Shown here: positions 50,174 to 59,467 of the stretch, in pieces | How the letters are laid out: the number at the start of each line of letters is the position of its first letter | Numbering within the stretch: position 1 is the first letter of the stretch | From: UBA8828 sp964510855 | GTDB lineage: Bacteria > Verrucomicrobiota > Verrucomicrobiia > Opitutales > UBA953 | NCBI GenBank assembly: GCA_964510855.1 | Contig: CAZEDB010000008.1 | Coordinates: forward strand, 1-64,000 | Direction: 5' to 3' | DNA length: 64,000 bases | Position numbers and translations under genes: made by a program | The notes under the pieces: generated by a model | Seen by the model: the letters and a program-made list of their open reading frames with translations, nothing else | What the model was told of the DNA's origin: nothing | Databases searched by the model: none

Positions 50174-51733
50174 ATGGCTCGTTCTATCGAGATTTACGAT
50201 ACCACCCTGCGCGACGGCGCCCAGGGTCTGGGTATCCATTTCTCGGTCGAAGACAAACTCCGTGTCGCCCAAGAGCTCGATCGTTTTGGGGTTACCTACA
50301 TCGAGGGCGGCTGGCCCGGGTCTAATCCCCGTGACGTAGAGTTTTTCACCCAAGCCAAGAAACTTAAATTTAAACACGCTAAGTTGGCGGCTTTTGGTTC
50401 GACCCGACGTAAAGGTATCCGTGCGTCGGAGGACGAACAAGTTAAAGGCCTGCTCGCAGTCGGCACCCCTGTCATCACTCTCTACGGCAAAACCTCTTTG
50501 ACCCATGTGCGTGAGGTCTTGCGCTGCACCCCAGAAGAAAATCTGGAGATGATTGCGGATACTATTGCCTATCTCGTTAAAAACGGGCGTGAAGTCGTCT
50601 ATGATTTGGAACATGCGGTTGATGGCTGGAAAGAAGATCGCGACTACGCCCTCTCGTGTGCGCGTGCCGCTGCCAAAGCCGGTGCCTCTCGGATTGTAAT
50701 TTGCGATACGAACGGTGGATCGTTGCCCGACGAAGTTGCGGCTTGTACGCGCGACTTCATAGCTGCCACCGGCGTACCCATCGGCATCCATACCCACGAT
50801 GACGCGGGCTTAGCCTTAGCTAATGCGCTCGCCGCTCTTGATGCTGGGGCCTCCCATATCCAAGGTACCATGAACGGTATCGGTGAACGCACGGGTAATT
50901 GCGACTTAACCGCTGCTATTCCCGTGGCCCAACTTAAGCGCGGTTGGCGCTGCGTGCCCGCCGCTTCGTTACGCCGCTTAACCTCGCTCTCGCGCTTCCT
51001 TGACGGCGTCACCAACCAGGCTCCCGATCCCCGTCGCCCTTGGGTAGGAGCGGCAGCCTTTGCTCACAAGGGTGGGACGCACGTTGACGCCATTCGTAAG
51101 TTTGCTGCCGCCTACGAGCACATCGATCCTGCTGCGGTTGGAAATAGCCGTGACGTTTTAGTTAGCGATCAATCCGGTCGTAGTAACCTTCTCCTCAAAG
51201 CGCGTGAACTCGGTATTGAGTTAGACAAGGATGCACCTTCAACCCGTAGTGCGCTCGAAGAACTTAAACGCCTCGAACACGAAGGTTGGAGTTTTGAAGA
51301 CGCCGATGCCTCGCTGGTTTTATTACTTCGTCGTCATTTAGGAAAGACGGCAGCGCTTCCCTTTGAGGTTCTGACTTATCATGTCTCTGTACGCGGTGGG
51401 TTAAACCAAGCTGCCTGCGAAGCTACTATCCGGGTTTCTATCGCCGGCAAAGAGTCATTAACTGTAGCGGAAGGTGATGGCCCTGTGCATGCGCTCGACC
51501 AAGCGCTCCGGCTTGCGCTCATTCGTGCCTTCCCTCGTTTGGCTAAGGTTCACTTATCCGATTATAAAGTGCGTGTACTGGCGGGTTCAGATGGAACCTC
51601 TGCTAAGACACGCGTAGTTGTGCGCTCAACCGATGGTGACGCCGCCTGGGGTACCGTCGGGGTTAGCGCCAACCTAGTCGAAGCTACACTACGTGCTCTT
51701 ATCGATGGCTACGCCCACGCCCTCTCCCGCTGA
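50174..51733 (+). CDS. cimA: (R)-citramalate synthase
   Basis: 519 residues. I-Y-D-T-T-L-R-D-G-A-Q-G at the N-terminus and I-H-T-H-D-D-A-G near 204 are the HMGL-like barrel motifs. The long C-terminal LeuA allosteric domain (about 370-519) and the substitution pattern around E-G-G-W-P-G-S-N fit CimA rather than LeuA. Makes citramalate from pyruvate and acetyl-CoA for isoleucine by the threonine-independent route. Confidence 0.9.
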   Translation: MARSIEIYDTTLRDGAQGLGIHFSVEDKLRVAQELDRFGVTYIEGGWPGSNPRDVEFFTQAKKLKFKHAKLAAFGSTRRKGIRASEDEQVKGLLAVGTPVITLYGKTSLTHVREVLRCTPEENLEMIADTIAYLVKNGREVVYDLEHAVDGWKEDRDYALSCARAAAKAGASRIVICDTNGGSLPDEVAACTRDFIAATGVPIGIHTHDDAGLALANALAALDAGASHIQGTMNGIGERTGNCDLTAAIPVAQLKRGWRCVPAASLRRLTSLSRFLDGVTNQAPDPRRPWVGAAAFAHKGGTHVDAIRKFAAAYEHIDPAAVGNSRDVLVSDQSGRSNLLLKARELGIELDKDAPSTRSALEELKRLEHEGWSFEDADASLVLLLRRHLGKTAALPFEVLTYHVSVRGGLNQAACEATIRVSIAGKESLTVAEGDGPVHALDQALRLALIRAFPRLAKVHLSDYKVRVLAGSDGTSAKTRVVVRSTDGDAAWGTVGVSANLVEATLRALIDGYAHALSR

Positions 51734-52076
51734 AACGAAGCCCGCAGCTACGGGTGATATGCCGGTCAACTCTTGGATCAACCAAGATACCACCCAAGAT
51801 GCACGCCAGAATTTTATGCCGGGCGATCCGCTGCGGGTGAATTTTGGCGGCGAGGGTAGTACCTTTAGCCAAGGCACCTTTTCGACCAACGAAGGCTTCT
51901 CGGGTATTAAAGTCGATGGGCTTGAAGATGGTCCTATGACAGCGCGGGGTAATCTTACCGACGCAGCTCCCGTGTACTTAATTTTCTTAATTGGCGCGGT
52001 TATCTTCTACGTAATCTGGCGCCTTGTCACTCGCTCCGGCCGGGCAAATTTTGCCGGGCAAGACGGCAATCGGTGA
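51705..52076 (+). CDS. Small single-pass membrane protein
   Basis: 123 residues from the ATG at 51705, overlapping the last 29 bases of cimA in another frame. The first 80 residues are hydrophilic and Pro/Thr/Gly-rich. One membrane segment (P-V-Y-L-I-F-L-I-G-A-V-I-F-Y-V-I-W) precedes a short basic tail. An ATG at 51759 would avoid the overlap. No family recognised. Confidence 0.5.
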   Translation: MATPTPSPAETKPAATGDMPVNSWINQDTTQDARQNFMPGDPLRVNFGGEGSTFSQGTFSTNEGFSGIKVDGLEDGPMTARGNLTDAAPVYLIFLIGAVIFYVIWRLVTRSGRANFAGQDGNR

Positions 52077-52391
52077 GGGATGAAAATAGATTTCGGAATT
52101 AAGACTCCAGATGAAAGAGTCCTAAATTAAAAATTAAGAATTAAGAATTAAAATCAGGCAGGCAGCTTTCTTTCTTTTGAAGTCTTTCCTCTGAAGTCTA
52201 CCCCGGGTAGGGCGGTTTCTCCGAAACTGCTTCGTTACCGATGAGAGATTAGCGATAAGAGATCGTAAGCCATCAAGTTACAGAGCCACTGAGCTAATGA
52301 GCTAACGAGCTAATAAGCTATTAGAGCTATCGAGCCCTAATCTCTAATCCCTTATCCCTAATCTCTAATCTCTTATCTCCCCTCCCACCCC
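52077..52391 (+). repeat. Repeat array between a small gene and tRNA-Arg
   Basis: AAATTAAGAATTAAG units (52126-52152), TTTTGAAGTC/CTCTGAAGTC units (52176-52199), the palindrome GCGGTTTC-TCC-GAAACTGC (52212-52230), GAGATTAGCGATAAGAG, GAGCTAAT 8-mers (52270-52335) and TAATCTCTAATCCC units (52338-52384). Confidence 0.82.
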
Positions 52392-52393
52392 AG

Positions 52394-52465
52394 CGTCCCC
52401 GGAAGGAATCGAACCTTCATCCTCGGTTTAGGAAACCAATGTTCTATCCGTTGAACTACGGGGAC
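52394..52465 (-). tRNA. tRNA-Arg (CCT)
   Basis: On the minus strand: acceptor GTCCCCG/CGGGGAC, D arm TAGTTCAACGG, anticodon stem TTGGT/ACCGA around TTCCTAA (anticodon CCT), T arm GGTTCGATTCC. No encoded CCA. Confidence 0.92.
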
Positions 52466-52562
52466 CTGAGATGCTTTAGGGAATAGTTGTGCTACGCTGC
52501 GGCAAGCCAAAGCCGAAGCAGGGCTTGCTCCCACCCCCCTCCTCAGTTGCTATGCCTCTCAT

Positions 52563-53600
52563 ATGTATATCCTGAGTGCAGAACCCGCATCGATTTTGCC
52601 TGGCTGGGCATGGGCAGCCTTCCTGGGTTTTGTGGTCGTCATGCTAGCGCTCGACCTCGGGGTCTTTAATCGTAAGGCCCATAAGCCTTCCTTTCGCGAG
52701 GCGGTAGCTTGGTGCGTCGTGTGGATATCGCTTGCGGTGGGTTTCGGCCTAATTCTCAACGCCTGGCGCGGCCCCGAAGATGCCCAGCTCTTTGCCGCTG
52801 CCTACTTGCTCGAGTTAGCCCTTTCGGTCGATAATCTTTTCATCTTCATTCTCGTTTTTGCGCACTTCAAAATTCCCGCCGAGTATCAGCATCGGGTGCT
52901 TTTCTGGGGTATACTGGGTGCGGTGGTGATGCGGGCTCTCTTTATTGTACTCGGGGTTGCAGCCGTCGAACGGTTCGTTTGGTTGATTCCCATATTCGGT
53001 GCCTTCTTGCTTTTAACCGGCGTTAAACTCGCCCTCGCCAATGATAAGGATGAAGGTAAAGACATGGCGGAAAATTTATTTGTACGTCTCGCCCGGCGCT
53101 TCTTCCCCCTCACGCCTCACTTGCATGGCCAAGCCTTTGTGGTGCGTGAAAACAACCGGCTGCTTTATACTCCCCTCTTCGTTGTGCTTTTAGTTATTGA
53201 AGGCACGGATCTGGTTTTTGCCATCGACTCTATTCCCGCGGTTTTAGGCATTCTCCCACCCAATATGGAAATCGGCGAAAAGCGTTTCATCGCTTTTACC
53301 TCCAATATTTTTGCCATCCTCGGCCTGCGTTCGATGTATTTTGCCTTGGCTGGTTTCATTCACTACTTCCGCTTCCTTAAGCCCGCCCTAGCTTTCATTC
53401 TCTGCTTTATCGGCGTTAAAATGATTCTGCCTTGGGCCGCCAGTATCGGGCAGCCAGTGGGCCAATTTGCGAGCTGGGTGCCCAGTTTCATGGTCAGCGA
53501 GGGTCGGATGCATATGCCGACCAATATCTCCCTTGCCGTGATCGGCTGTGTCTTGGCCCTGGCCATGCTCCTGTCGCTGGCCTTTCCTAAGAAGCGCTAA
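52563..53600 (+). CDS. TerC/Alx-family membrane protein
   Basis: 345 residues, about nine membrane segments. L-E-L-A-L-S-V-D-N-L-F-I-F near residue 85 and E-G-T-D-L-V-F-A-I-D-S-I-P-A near 217 are the two acidic intramembrane motifs of TerC/Alx, linked to Mn(II) export and tellurite or pH response. No Mn riboswitch is evident in the 97 bases before it. Confidence 0.9.
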   Translation: MYILSAEPASILPGWAWAAFLGFVVVMLALDLGVFNRKAHKPSFREAVAWCVVWISLAVGFGLILNAWRGPEDAQLFAAAYLLELALSVDNLFIFILVFAHFKIPAEYQHRVLFWGILGAVVMRALFIVLGVAAVERFVWLIPIFGAFLLLTGVKLALANDKDEGKDMAENLFVRLARRFFPLTPHLHGQAFVVRENNRLLYTPLFVVLLVIEGTDLVFAIDSIPAVLGILPPNMEIGEKRFIAFTSNIFAILGLRSMYFALAGFIHYFRFLKPALAFILCFIGVKMILPWAASIGQPVGQFASWVPSFMVSEGRMHMPTNISLAVIGCVLALAMLLSLAFPKKR

Positions 53601-53647
53601 GGGATTTTCCGGTTTCCTTCGTGCCGATACCTTGCCACGCTGGGGCT

Positions 53648-55441
53648 GTGATCCTCCGTAGTCAGCGAAAGTTCCTACACCACCTTCGGGGGAATACGCA
53701 TTTGCTGTTTTTTGCCGCGCTACTGAGTTTGCTCTTAGCCGCGAGTAGTGCACTAGGAATTCCTTTTTTAATCGGGCGAATCTTACCCGCCGCTCTTGAT
53801 CCCAACTTGGTTGGCCAACCCCTGCTTAGTTTCCCGGACTGGCTTGGTTGGTCGCCTTGGGTGATTCCCTTGGGTTACGAAATTACCTTAGCGGTCGCTT
53901 TTCTCCCTACAGTTTTTTTAGTGCGGGCGATTTCGCAATGGGGCGCGGGAACTTTACTTAACATTGCCGGACTGCGAGTGGTTGAATCTGTTCGGGCCGA
54001 ACTCTTCGCCCGCATTCAACGTCTCCCGGTGCGGGCATTTTCCCGCATGCCCACAGGCGATTTTATTCAACGCCTCACGACCGACGTCCAATCCGTTCGC
54101 ATCGTTTTAGTCGATGTTGCTAACGACATTTTAGTTCAGCCCTTCACCCTTATTTTTGCCCTCGGGGTAATTGTATTTACCTGCCTCTCCCACGAAAACG
54201 GCCTTCTCTTCCTCGCTAGCCTTGGGGTTGTGCCTATTTCGGTACTACTTGTACGTAAGCTAGGTAAAGCTTCTGCTAGTCGCCTTGCTCAATCTTATGG
54301 CGGCATGGCATTGATGAGTTCGATTGCGATTGAGAATTTACAGTCTCCCCGCGAAGTCCGCGCTTATAATTTAGAAGACCGCGAAATTGCCCGCTACGGT
54401 AAAGAAAGCCTCCGTGCCTTGCGTGATTACGCCCGTTTCGTACGCTACGAAAAAGCACTTTCGCCCCTGCTCGAATTTGTGGCGGCCTGTGGTATAGCTT
54501 TTGCTGTCTGGGTTGGGGCTGATTCTGGACTCAAACTCGCCGACCTACTTTTAATCATCACCGCTCTCTACATGGGTTATGACCCAGTTAAAAAGTTAGG
54601 CAGGGTTACCCAACAGCTTCGCATTGCTCGGGTAGGCTTAGATCGAATCCAAGAAGTACTTAATATCCCTGATGATGTCCCAGAGCCTGAGGCCCCTGTG
54701 GCCTTAGAGAAAAAGACCGGTCATCTTCAACTGCAGGGCGTGGGCTTTGCCTACGACCGCGATCCGGTTCTCCGCGATATCCATCTCGATATTCCCGCTG
54801 GCCAGTCAGTGGCATTAGTTGGCCCAAGTGGTTCGGGTAAATCTACCCTGATTAATCTCATCCCGCGCTTCTTTGATCCTTCGGTTGGCAAGATTACTTT
54901 TGATGGAGTGGATTTACGTTCCCTTAAGCTGGCTGAGTTGCGGGGTGCGGTAGCTCTCGTCTCTCAGGAACCTGTGCTCTTTAACGAAACCATTCGTGAG
55001 AACATTCGCCTCGGTCGCCTAGAGGCAACGGATCATGAAGTCGAAAATGCCGCCCGTCTCGCAGGTGCCTTAGAGTTTATTCAAGCCTTACCGGAGGGGA
55101 TGGATACGCCCGTGGGCGAGCGAGGTACGTCGCTCTCAGGCGGTCAACGTCAACGCGTAGCGATTGCCCGCGCCTTCCTTCGCGATGCACCTGTACTCTT
55201 GCTGGATGAGGCCACCTCCGCCCTCGATACCGATAGCGAGCGCGCCATCCAAGGGGCCTTGCGTGAATTGATGCGCGGTCGCACCACGCTGATTATTGCG
55301 CACCGCTTTAGTACCATACGCGACGTGGATCGCGTGGTTGTGCTGGATGCGGGTCGGGTGGTTGCCGATGGCACCCGCGAGGCCGTCTATGCCTCCAATG
55401 CACTTTTCAAACGCCTCTGGGATCAGCAGGCTGTAAGCTGA
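53648..55441 (+). CDS. MsbA-like ABC exporter, ATPase fused to membrane domain
   Basis: 597 residues from GTG at 53648; a GTG at 53621 is also in frame. Six membrane segments (about 15-315), then the nucleotide-binding domain with Walker A V-G-P-S-G-S-G-K-S-T near 398, signature L-S-G-G-Q-R-Q-R near 500 and Walker B V-L-L-L-D-E-A-T-S near 520. The likely job is lipid A or other lipid flipping, since it runs into a glycosyltransferase of the lipopolysaccharide type two bases later. Confidence 0.88.
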   Translation: MILRSQRKFLHHLRGNTHLLFFAALLSLLLAASSALGIPFLIGRILPAALDPNLVGQPLLSFPDWLGWSPWVIPLGYEITLAVAFLPTVFLVRAISQWGAGTLLNIAGLRVVESVRAELFARIQRLPVRAFSRMPTGDFIQRLTTDVQSVRIVLVDVANDILVQPFTLIFALGVIVFTCLSHENGLLFLASLGVVPISVLLVRKLGKASASRLAQSYGGMALMSSIAIENLQSPREVRAYNLEDREIARYGKESLRALRDYARFVRYEKALSPLLEFVAACGIAFAVWVGADSGLKLADLLLIITALYMGYDPVKKLGRVTQQLRIARVGLDRIQEVLNIPDDVPEPEAPVALEKKTGHLQLQGVGFAYDRDPVLRDIHLDIPAGQSVALVGPSGSGKSTLINLIPRFFDPSVGKITFDGVDLRSLKLAELRGAVALVSQEPVLFNETIRENIRLGRLEATDHEVENAARLAGALEFIQALPEGMDTPVGERGTSLSGGQRQRVAIARAFLRDAPVLLLDEATSALDTDSERAIQGALRELMRGRTTLIIAHRFSTIRDVDRVVVLDAGRVVADGTREAVYASNALFKRLWDQQAVS

Positions 55442-55443
55442 CC

Positions 55444-56442
55444 GTGCGTATTCTCATCGCCAAAACTTGTGGTCTGCGCGGTGCGCTTGCGATTACCCCT
55501 GCTATTCGCGCGATACGCGAACGTCACCCAGATGCCCGCATTACCGTGCTTTGTAGTTCTGCCGGCTTACCCATGCTCGATGGTTGCCCTGCGGTTGAAG
55601 TTGCCCTGCCACTCCCCGACGCCCCTGGGCCTGCGCTCCTCCTTCATCTTCGTCGCCAAAACTTTGATCACGCCTTTGCTTTGTCGGAAACCCCAGCGGC
55701 GATTCGTTGTGTAGCTTTTTCAGGTGCCAAGCGCCGCTGGTCTTTAGGTAAAGTCGGTTGGCTCCGGCCGCTCTTTAACGGTTGGGGCGACCCTGGTACT
55801 TCAGATCCGCATGACGCCGCGGTTAACCATGCGGTGGTAGCGGCTGCTATGTTATTGGATCCCCGTCCTGGCCCCTACTGGTTTGCCACTTCGCGCATGC
55901 AAGAGCATGGGCTTCTTTTAGAGACTGGTCGTTTTGCCGTGCTTCATCCGGTTGCTCCTGATCCTGCCCGCATGTTAGCCGTGCCCTTCTGGTCTCAACT
56001 CGGTAAAGGCCTCTTGGATCTTCCTGAAATTGACCGCTTGGTCGTTACTTGTGGTCCAACCGCAGAAGAGCGGGTTTACGCGAGTGCGCTTTGTGCCGAA
56101 ATCGGTCCTACTGCGGCAGTTGCAGGTAAACTTAATCTACCTCAGTTAGCCCGTCTGTTGGCGGACGCTCGTTTGTGCGTGGGGGTCGATACCCCGGTGC
56201 TGCAACTTGCCGCCGCAACGCGTTGTCCAGTCATCGGTCTTTATGGTCCTTCTGACTACGCGCGTAATCGCCCGTGGGATGCTTTGAGCCGCAATGTGCG
56301 CGTAGATACTGCGCCCTATGTCGGTGAATTGGCCGTCGATTGGCGGGCGCGTATGAGCCGTGCATTTGGTCGTCTTCGCCCCGAGCAAGGTCTTCAGGCT
56401 GCCGAAGAATTATTACGTATGACGGATAATGGGGTGAGGTAG
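55444..56442 (+). CDS. Glycosyltransferase family 9 (heptosyltransferase-like)
   Basis: 332 residues from GTG. The N-terminus M-R-I-L-I-A-K-T-C-G-L-R-G-A-L-A-I-T-P-A-I-R-A-I has the family's G-D-xx-x-x-T-P-A-I-R pattern with Gly-Ala in place of Gly-Asp. The C-terminal G-V-D-T-P-V-L-Q-L-A-A-A and P-V-I-G-L-Y-G-P-S match the nucleotide-sugar site. Probably adds a heptose or similar sugar to lipopolysaccharide core. Same operon as the ABC exporter. Confidence 0.85.
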   Translation: MRILIAKTCGLRGALAITPAIRAIRERHPDARITVLCSSAGLPMLDGCPAVEVALPLPDAPGPALLLHLRRQNFDHAFALSETPAAIRCVAFSGAKRRWSLGKVGWLRPLFNGWGDPGTSDPHDAAVNHAVVAAAMLLDPRPGPYWFATSRMQEHGLLLETGRFAVLHPVAPDPARMLAVPFWSQLGKGLLDLPEIDRLVVTCGPTAEERVYASALCAEIGPTAAVAGKLNLPQLARLLADARLCVGVDTPVLQLAAATRCPVIGLYGPSDYARNRPWDALSRNVRVDTAPYVGELAVDWRARMSRAFGRLRPEQGLQAAEELLRMTDNGVR

Positions 56443-56955
56443 GTGGGGGGTGAAGTAGAAAGTAGAAGGTAGAAAGTAAAAAGGCGAAGAACGAATAGGA
56501 AATTAAGAATTAAAAATTAAAATCAGATAGGGCATCTTCTTTTTTTTGAAGTCTTTCATCTGAAGTCCACCCCAGGTAGCGCGGTTGCTCCGAAACCGCT
56601 TTGCTGCCGATGTGAGATACGAGATAAGGGATAAGAGATCGGAAGTTAATTTATCCCGCTAACGAGCTATAGAGCTAATAATCCCTCCTCCCTTATCTCT
56701 AATCCCTAGTCTCATCCCGCTTCCTGCTAACACCGCTAATACCGCTAATACTGAGATAAGAGATTAGGGATAAGAGATACGAGATCGTAGGCCACCAAGC
56801 TACAGAGCCATCGAGCTAATGAGCTACCGAGCTAACTCTCCCGCAGTTACCGCAGCCACCGCAGAAACGTCCGCTTCCTGCTAACACCGCTAACACCGCT
56901 ATTCCCGCTAATGTCCCCCCCTTCTACCTTTTACCTTCTACTTTCTACTTACCAT
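56443..56955. repeat. Long mixed repeat array upstream of amtB
   Basis: Order: GTAGAAAGTAGAAGG units (56453-56478), CGAAGAACG (56483), AAATTAAGAATT units (56497-56522), TTTCATCTGAAGTC (56545-56572), GCGGTTGC-TCC-GAAACCGC palindrome (56581-56599), a 66-base unit almost identical to 46499-46564 (56614-56679), TAATCCCTAGTC, CTAACACCGCTAATACCG, GAGATAAGAGATTAGGG (56754-56786), GAGCTAAT 8-mers, CCGCAGTTACCGCAGCCA (56840-56865), GCTAACACC 9-mers and TACCTTTTACC units (56926-56952). Confidence 0.85.
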
Positions 56956-57042
56956 CCCCTCCTTGCCCAACTTCCACCACTGCCTGACCCCCTTTTGCCC
57001 ATTTTCGTTCAACTCCCCCCTTCCTTAGCCCCTTTCCTAACC

Positions 57043-57060
57043 TTGGCACGGGGGGTGCAT
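57043..57060 (+). promoter_or_regulatory. Sigma-54 promoter of amtB
   Basis: TTGGCACG, four G, then GTGCAT. GG (57045) and GC (57057) have the exact -24/-12 spacing, and both boxes are close to consensus. Sigma-54 with NtrC-type activation of ammonium transporter genes is well known. Transcription would start around 57069, only about five bases before the ATG. Confidence 0.8.
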
Positions 57061-57073
57061 TAGAGGTTTCGAC

Positions 57074-58552
57074 ATGAACTCCTTGTTTCGAAATCTCCCC
57101 CTGCTGGCCCTCCTAGCGCTTGCGACTAACGCATTTGCTCAAGAGGCCGCCCAAGCCGCAGCCGCTCCAGCAGCCCCCGCCTTAGAACAGCGTGTCGCTG
57201 ACCTTGAGGCTTATATTCACAACACCTCTCCAAAGGTGGGCGATGCCGCCGTGGCCTCGGGTCCGATCGCGGCTGTGGCAGGTCCGGGGCATAATGCCTT
57301 CCTGATGGTCTGTGCCGCACTCGTGTTGTTCATGACGCTTCCCGGCCTCTTTTTATTCTATGGTGGCTTGGTGCGGGCTAAGAATGTCCTTTCCGTGGCT
57401 GCACAGTGCCTCGGCATTGCAGGCTTAGTGGCCATCCTTTGGTGGGCAGTTGGCTACTCGCTGGTCTTTGGTAAAAACCTCGATGGCACCTCACTTGGCT
57501 TAGTGTTCGGTGGTACAGAGTATTTCTTCCTCAACGGTGTAACCGCGGCTCCTAACACCGATTACGCTTACTGGATCTCGCAAAATGTTTTTGCGATGTT
57601 CCAACTCATGTTCGCCATCATCACGCCTGCACTGATTGTCGGTGCGGTTGCGGAACGTATGAAGTTTTCTGCAGTTATCCTTTTTGTTACGATTTGGATG
57701 CTAGTCGTTTACTTCCCCATGGCACACAATGTTTGGGGTATTTCCGGTGCTATGAATGGGGTATGGAATGCTGCAGCACCGATTAAAGCCATCGATTTTG
57801 CCGGTGGAACCGTAGTGCACATGACCTCAGGCTGGTCTGCTTTACTCCTATGCATCATGGTGGGTAAGCGCATCGGCTTTGGCAAAACCCCCATGACACC
57901 TCACTCCATGGTACTGTGCATGATTGGTACCGGCATGCTCTGGTTTGGTTGGTATGGGTTTAACGCCGGCTCGGCCCTCGCTGCTGATGGTGTTGCCGCC
58001 CAAGCCTTCGCTACCACCACCCTCGCTGCTGCCGTAGCAGCTGCAACTTGGGGCGCACTCGAGTGGATCTTCCGTGGCCACGCTAGTGTTTTAGGTCTTT
58101 GTTCAGGAGCGGTTGCTGGCTTGGTTGTGGTTACGCCTGCCGCGGGTTTCGTTTCACTGAATGCGGCCGTACTGATTGGGGTGCTCGCCGGCCTTATCCC
58201 TTTCCTTGCGGTGGTTTATATGAAGTCGAAGTTGGGCTACGACGACGCGCTCGATACCTTCGGTGTGCACGCCGTTGGCGGCACGCTTGGTGCCATCTTA
58301 ACGGGTCTCTTTGCCTCGCCCGAGATTAACGGAAACTTAAACACCAATCTGAAAGATGTGATTGCCTCGGGTGGTCTCGTTACGGAGCAGCTTAAAGCCG
58401 TTGGTATCACGCTCGCGCTTTCCTTGGTCGCCACCTATTTAATCGCGACGGTGATTAAGTTGACCATTGGCTTACGTCCTTCCGAAGAAGACGAGTCCCG
58501 CGGTCTCGATGTTACCGATCACGGCGAAGAGGGTTACTCGTTAAAAGGATAA
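57074..58552 (+). CDS. amtB: Ammonium transporter
   Basis: 492 residues with an N-terminal signal peptide (L-L-A-L-L-A-L-A-T-N-A-F-A) and an Ala-rich linker, then 11 membrane segments. F-L-F-Y-G-G-L-V-R-A-K-N near 95, G-G-T-V-V-H-M-T-S-G-W near 245 and F-G-V-H-A-V-G-G-T-L-G near 395 carry the twin-His and ammonium-site residues. Imports ammonium; expected to be nitrogen-regulated through the sigma-54 site. No glnK gene follows directly. Confidence 0.96.
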   Translation: MNSLFRNLPLLALLALATNAFAQEAAQAAAAPAAPALEQRVADLEAYIHNTSPKVGDAAVASGPIAAVAGPGHNAFLMVCAALVLFMTLPGLFLFYGGLVRAKNVLSVAAQCLGIAGLVAILWWAVGYSLVFGKNLDGTSLGLVFGGTEYFFLNGVTAAPNTDYAYWISQNVFAMFQLMFAIITPALIVGAVAERMKFSAVILFVTIWMLVVYFPMAHNVWGISGAMNGVWNAAAPIKAIDFAGGTVVHMTSGWSALLLCIMVGKRIGFGKTPMTPHSMVLCMIGTGMLWFGWYGFNAGSALAADGVAAQAFATTTLAAAVAAATWGALEWIFRGHASVLGLCSGAVAGLVVVTPAAGFVSLNAAVLIGVLAGLIPFLAVVYMKSKLGYDDALDTFGVHAVGGTLGAILTGLFASPEINGNLNTNLKDVIASGGLVTEQLKAVGITLALSLVATYLIATVIKLTIGLRPSEEDESRGLDVTDHGEEGYSLKG

Positions 58553-58571
58553 CTTTTCTCACACCTGATTT

Positions 58572-58599
58572 AAGACCCCGCCAAGGCGGGGTCTTTTTT
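58572..58599 (+). terminator. Intrinsic terminator of amtB
   Basis: AAGACCCCGCC and GGCGGGGTCTT around AA, ending in a run of T. The same stem read backwards serves the convergent gene poorly. Confidence 0.88.
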
Positions 58600-59467
58600 A
58601 TCCCCGGCGACCTGCGGCAAAGAGATACTGCTGCGCCAATCCCGCCGCCGCACCGTAATGGGCATGCCCGAAACGTTCTAGTGCGGGCCGCTTCCAGCCC
58701 TCGAGGTGATAGCCCTTGATGAGGACTTTCTCAATCCAGGTATCGACCGGAAAGGTGTCGAGTCGCCCAAAACCAAAAAGCGCTACACAGGCGGCAACCT
58801 TGGGTCCGACTCCCGGCAAGGTCGTGAGTTGCTCGAGGAGCAAGGGCGTTTCTAACTTACTAAAGTCCGCGACCCAAGTGGGGCGCTCTGTTAAAACCTT
58901 GGCGGTGCTTTGGATAAAGTTTGCCCGATAACCTAGTCCACAGGCCTTGAGTGTCGCCGCATCCGCCCGGGCGAGGGTTGTCCAATCCGGTAGGGCGTGA
59001 AAGCCTGGGCTAATTTCGGACCCGAGTTTTTCGGCCAACGCTGCAACCATTCGGCGTATCTGGATAATTTGTTTGTTCGAACTACAAAGAAACGCGAGTA
59101 GGGCCTCGTCGGCTTCCTGTTTCAGAATTCTCAACCCCGGGAAAGACGCCATTGCTGCCGCGAGAAATTTATCGGAACGCCAAGGGAGATGAGTCGCGAT
59201 CTGGGCCTGTAAGCCTTCGGCATCAAGGTAGTTAGCAAGTGCAGGTCCGGCGTCAGGCAACCCCGCGGGCTGCTGCCATTCCAAACCGGCCGAGGTGAGT
59301 CGTAGGTGCACGACGTGTCTACCAAAGATGCCCACCCAAGCGTTGTCCTGCCGCTGCCAGCGAAAACTTTGTCCGCCGTCGAGGACTTCCGCGAGCACAG
59401 CATCGTTCATCGGCACAGCCAGCCCCAGGCCCTGCCAAGCCGTCCACTTAACGCCCTCTCGGCTCAC
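58598..59467 (-). CDS. 8-oxoguanine DNA glycosylase / AP lyase (OGG1-type)
   Basis: 289 residues. G-G-Q-S-F-R-W near residue 32 starts the OGG N-terminal domain; F-L-C-S-S-N-K-Q-I-I-Q-I leads into the HhH-GPD core. L-P-G-V-G-P-K-V-A-A-C-V near 215 gives the hairpin and the catalytic Lys, and F-P-V-D-T-W-I near 237 the catalytic Asp. Removes oxidised guanine. Its start overlaps the SGNH hydrolase stop by four bases. Confidence 0.85.
   Translation of the reverse strand: MSREGVKWTAWQGLGLAVPMNDAVLAEVLDGGQSFRWQRQDNAWVGIFGRHVVHLRLTSAGLEWQQPAGLPDAGPALANYLDAEGLQAQIATHLPWRSDKFLAAAMASFPGLRILKQEADEALLAFLCSSNKQIIQIRRMVAALAEKLGSEISPGFHALPDWTTLARADAATLKACGLGYRANFIQSTAKVLTERPTWVADFSKLETPLLLEQLTTLPGVGPKVAACVALFGFGRLDTFPVDTWIEKVLIKGYHLEGWKRPALERFGHAHYGAAAGLAQQYLFAAGRRG

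Noticed and set aside
50093..50797. Long minus-strand reading frame (234 residues) antisense to cimA
   Set aside because: It is antisense to well-conserved cimA codons, with no signal or recognisable domain; a shadow frame.
52466..52562. Mn(II) riboswitch (yybP-ykoY) before the TerC gene
   Set aside because: No conserved core motif or paired elements could be found in this short leader.
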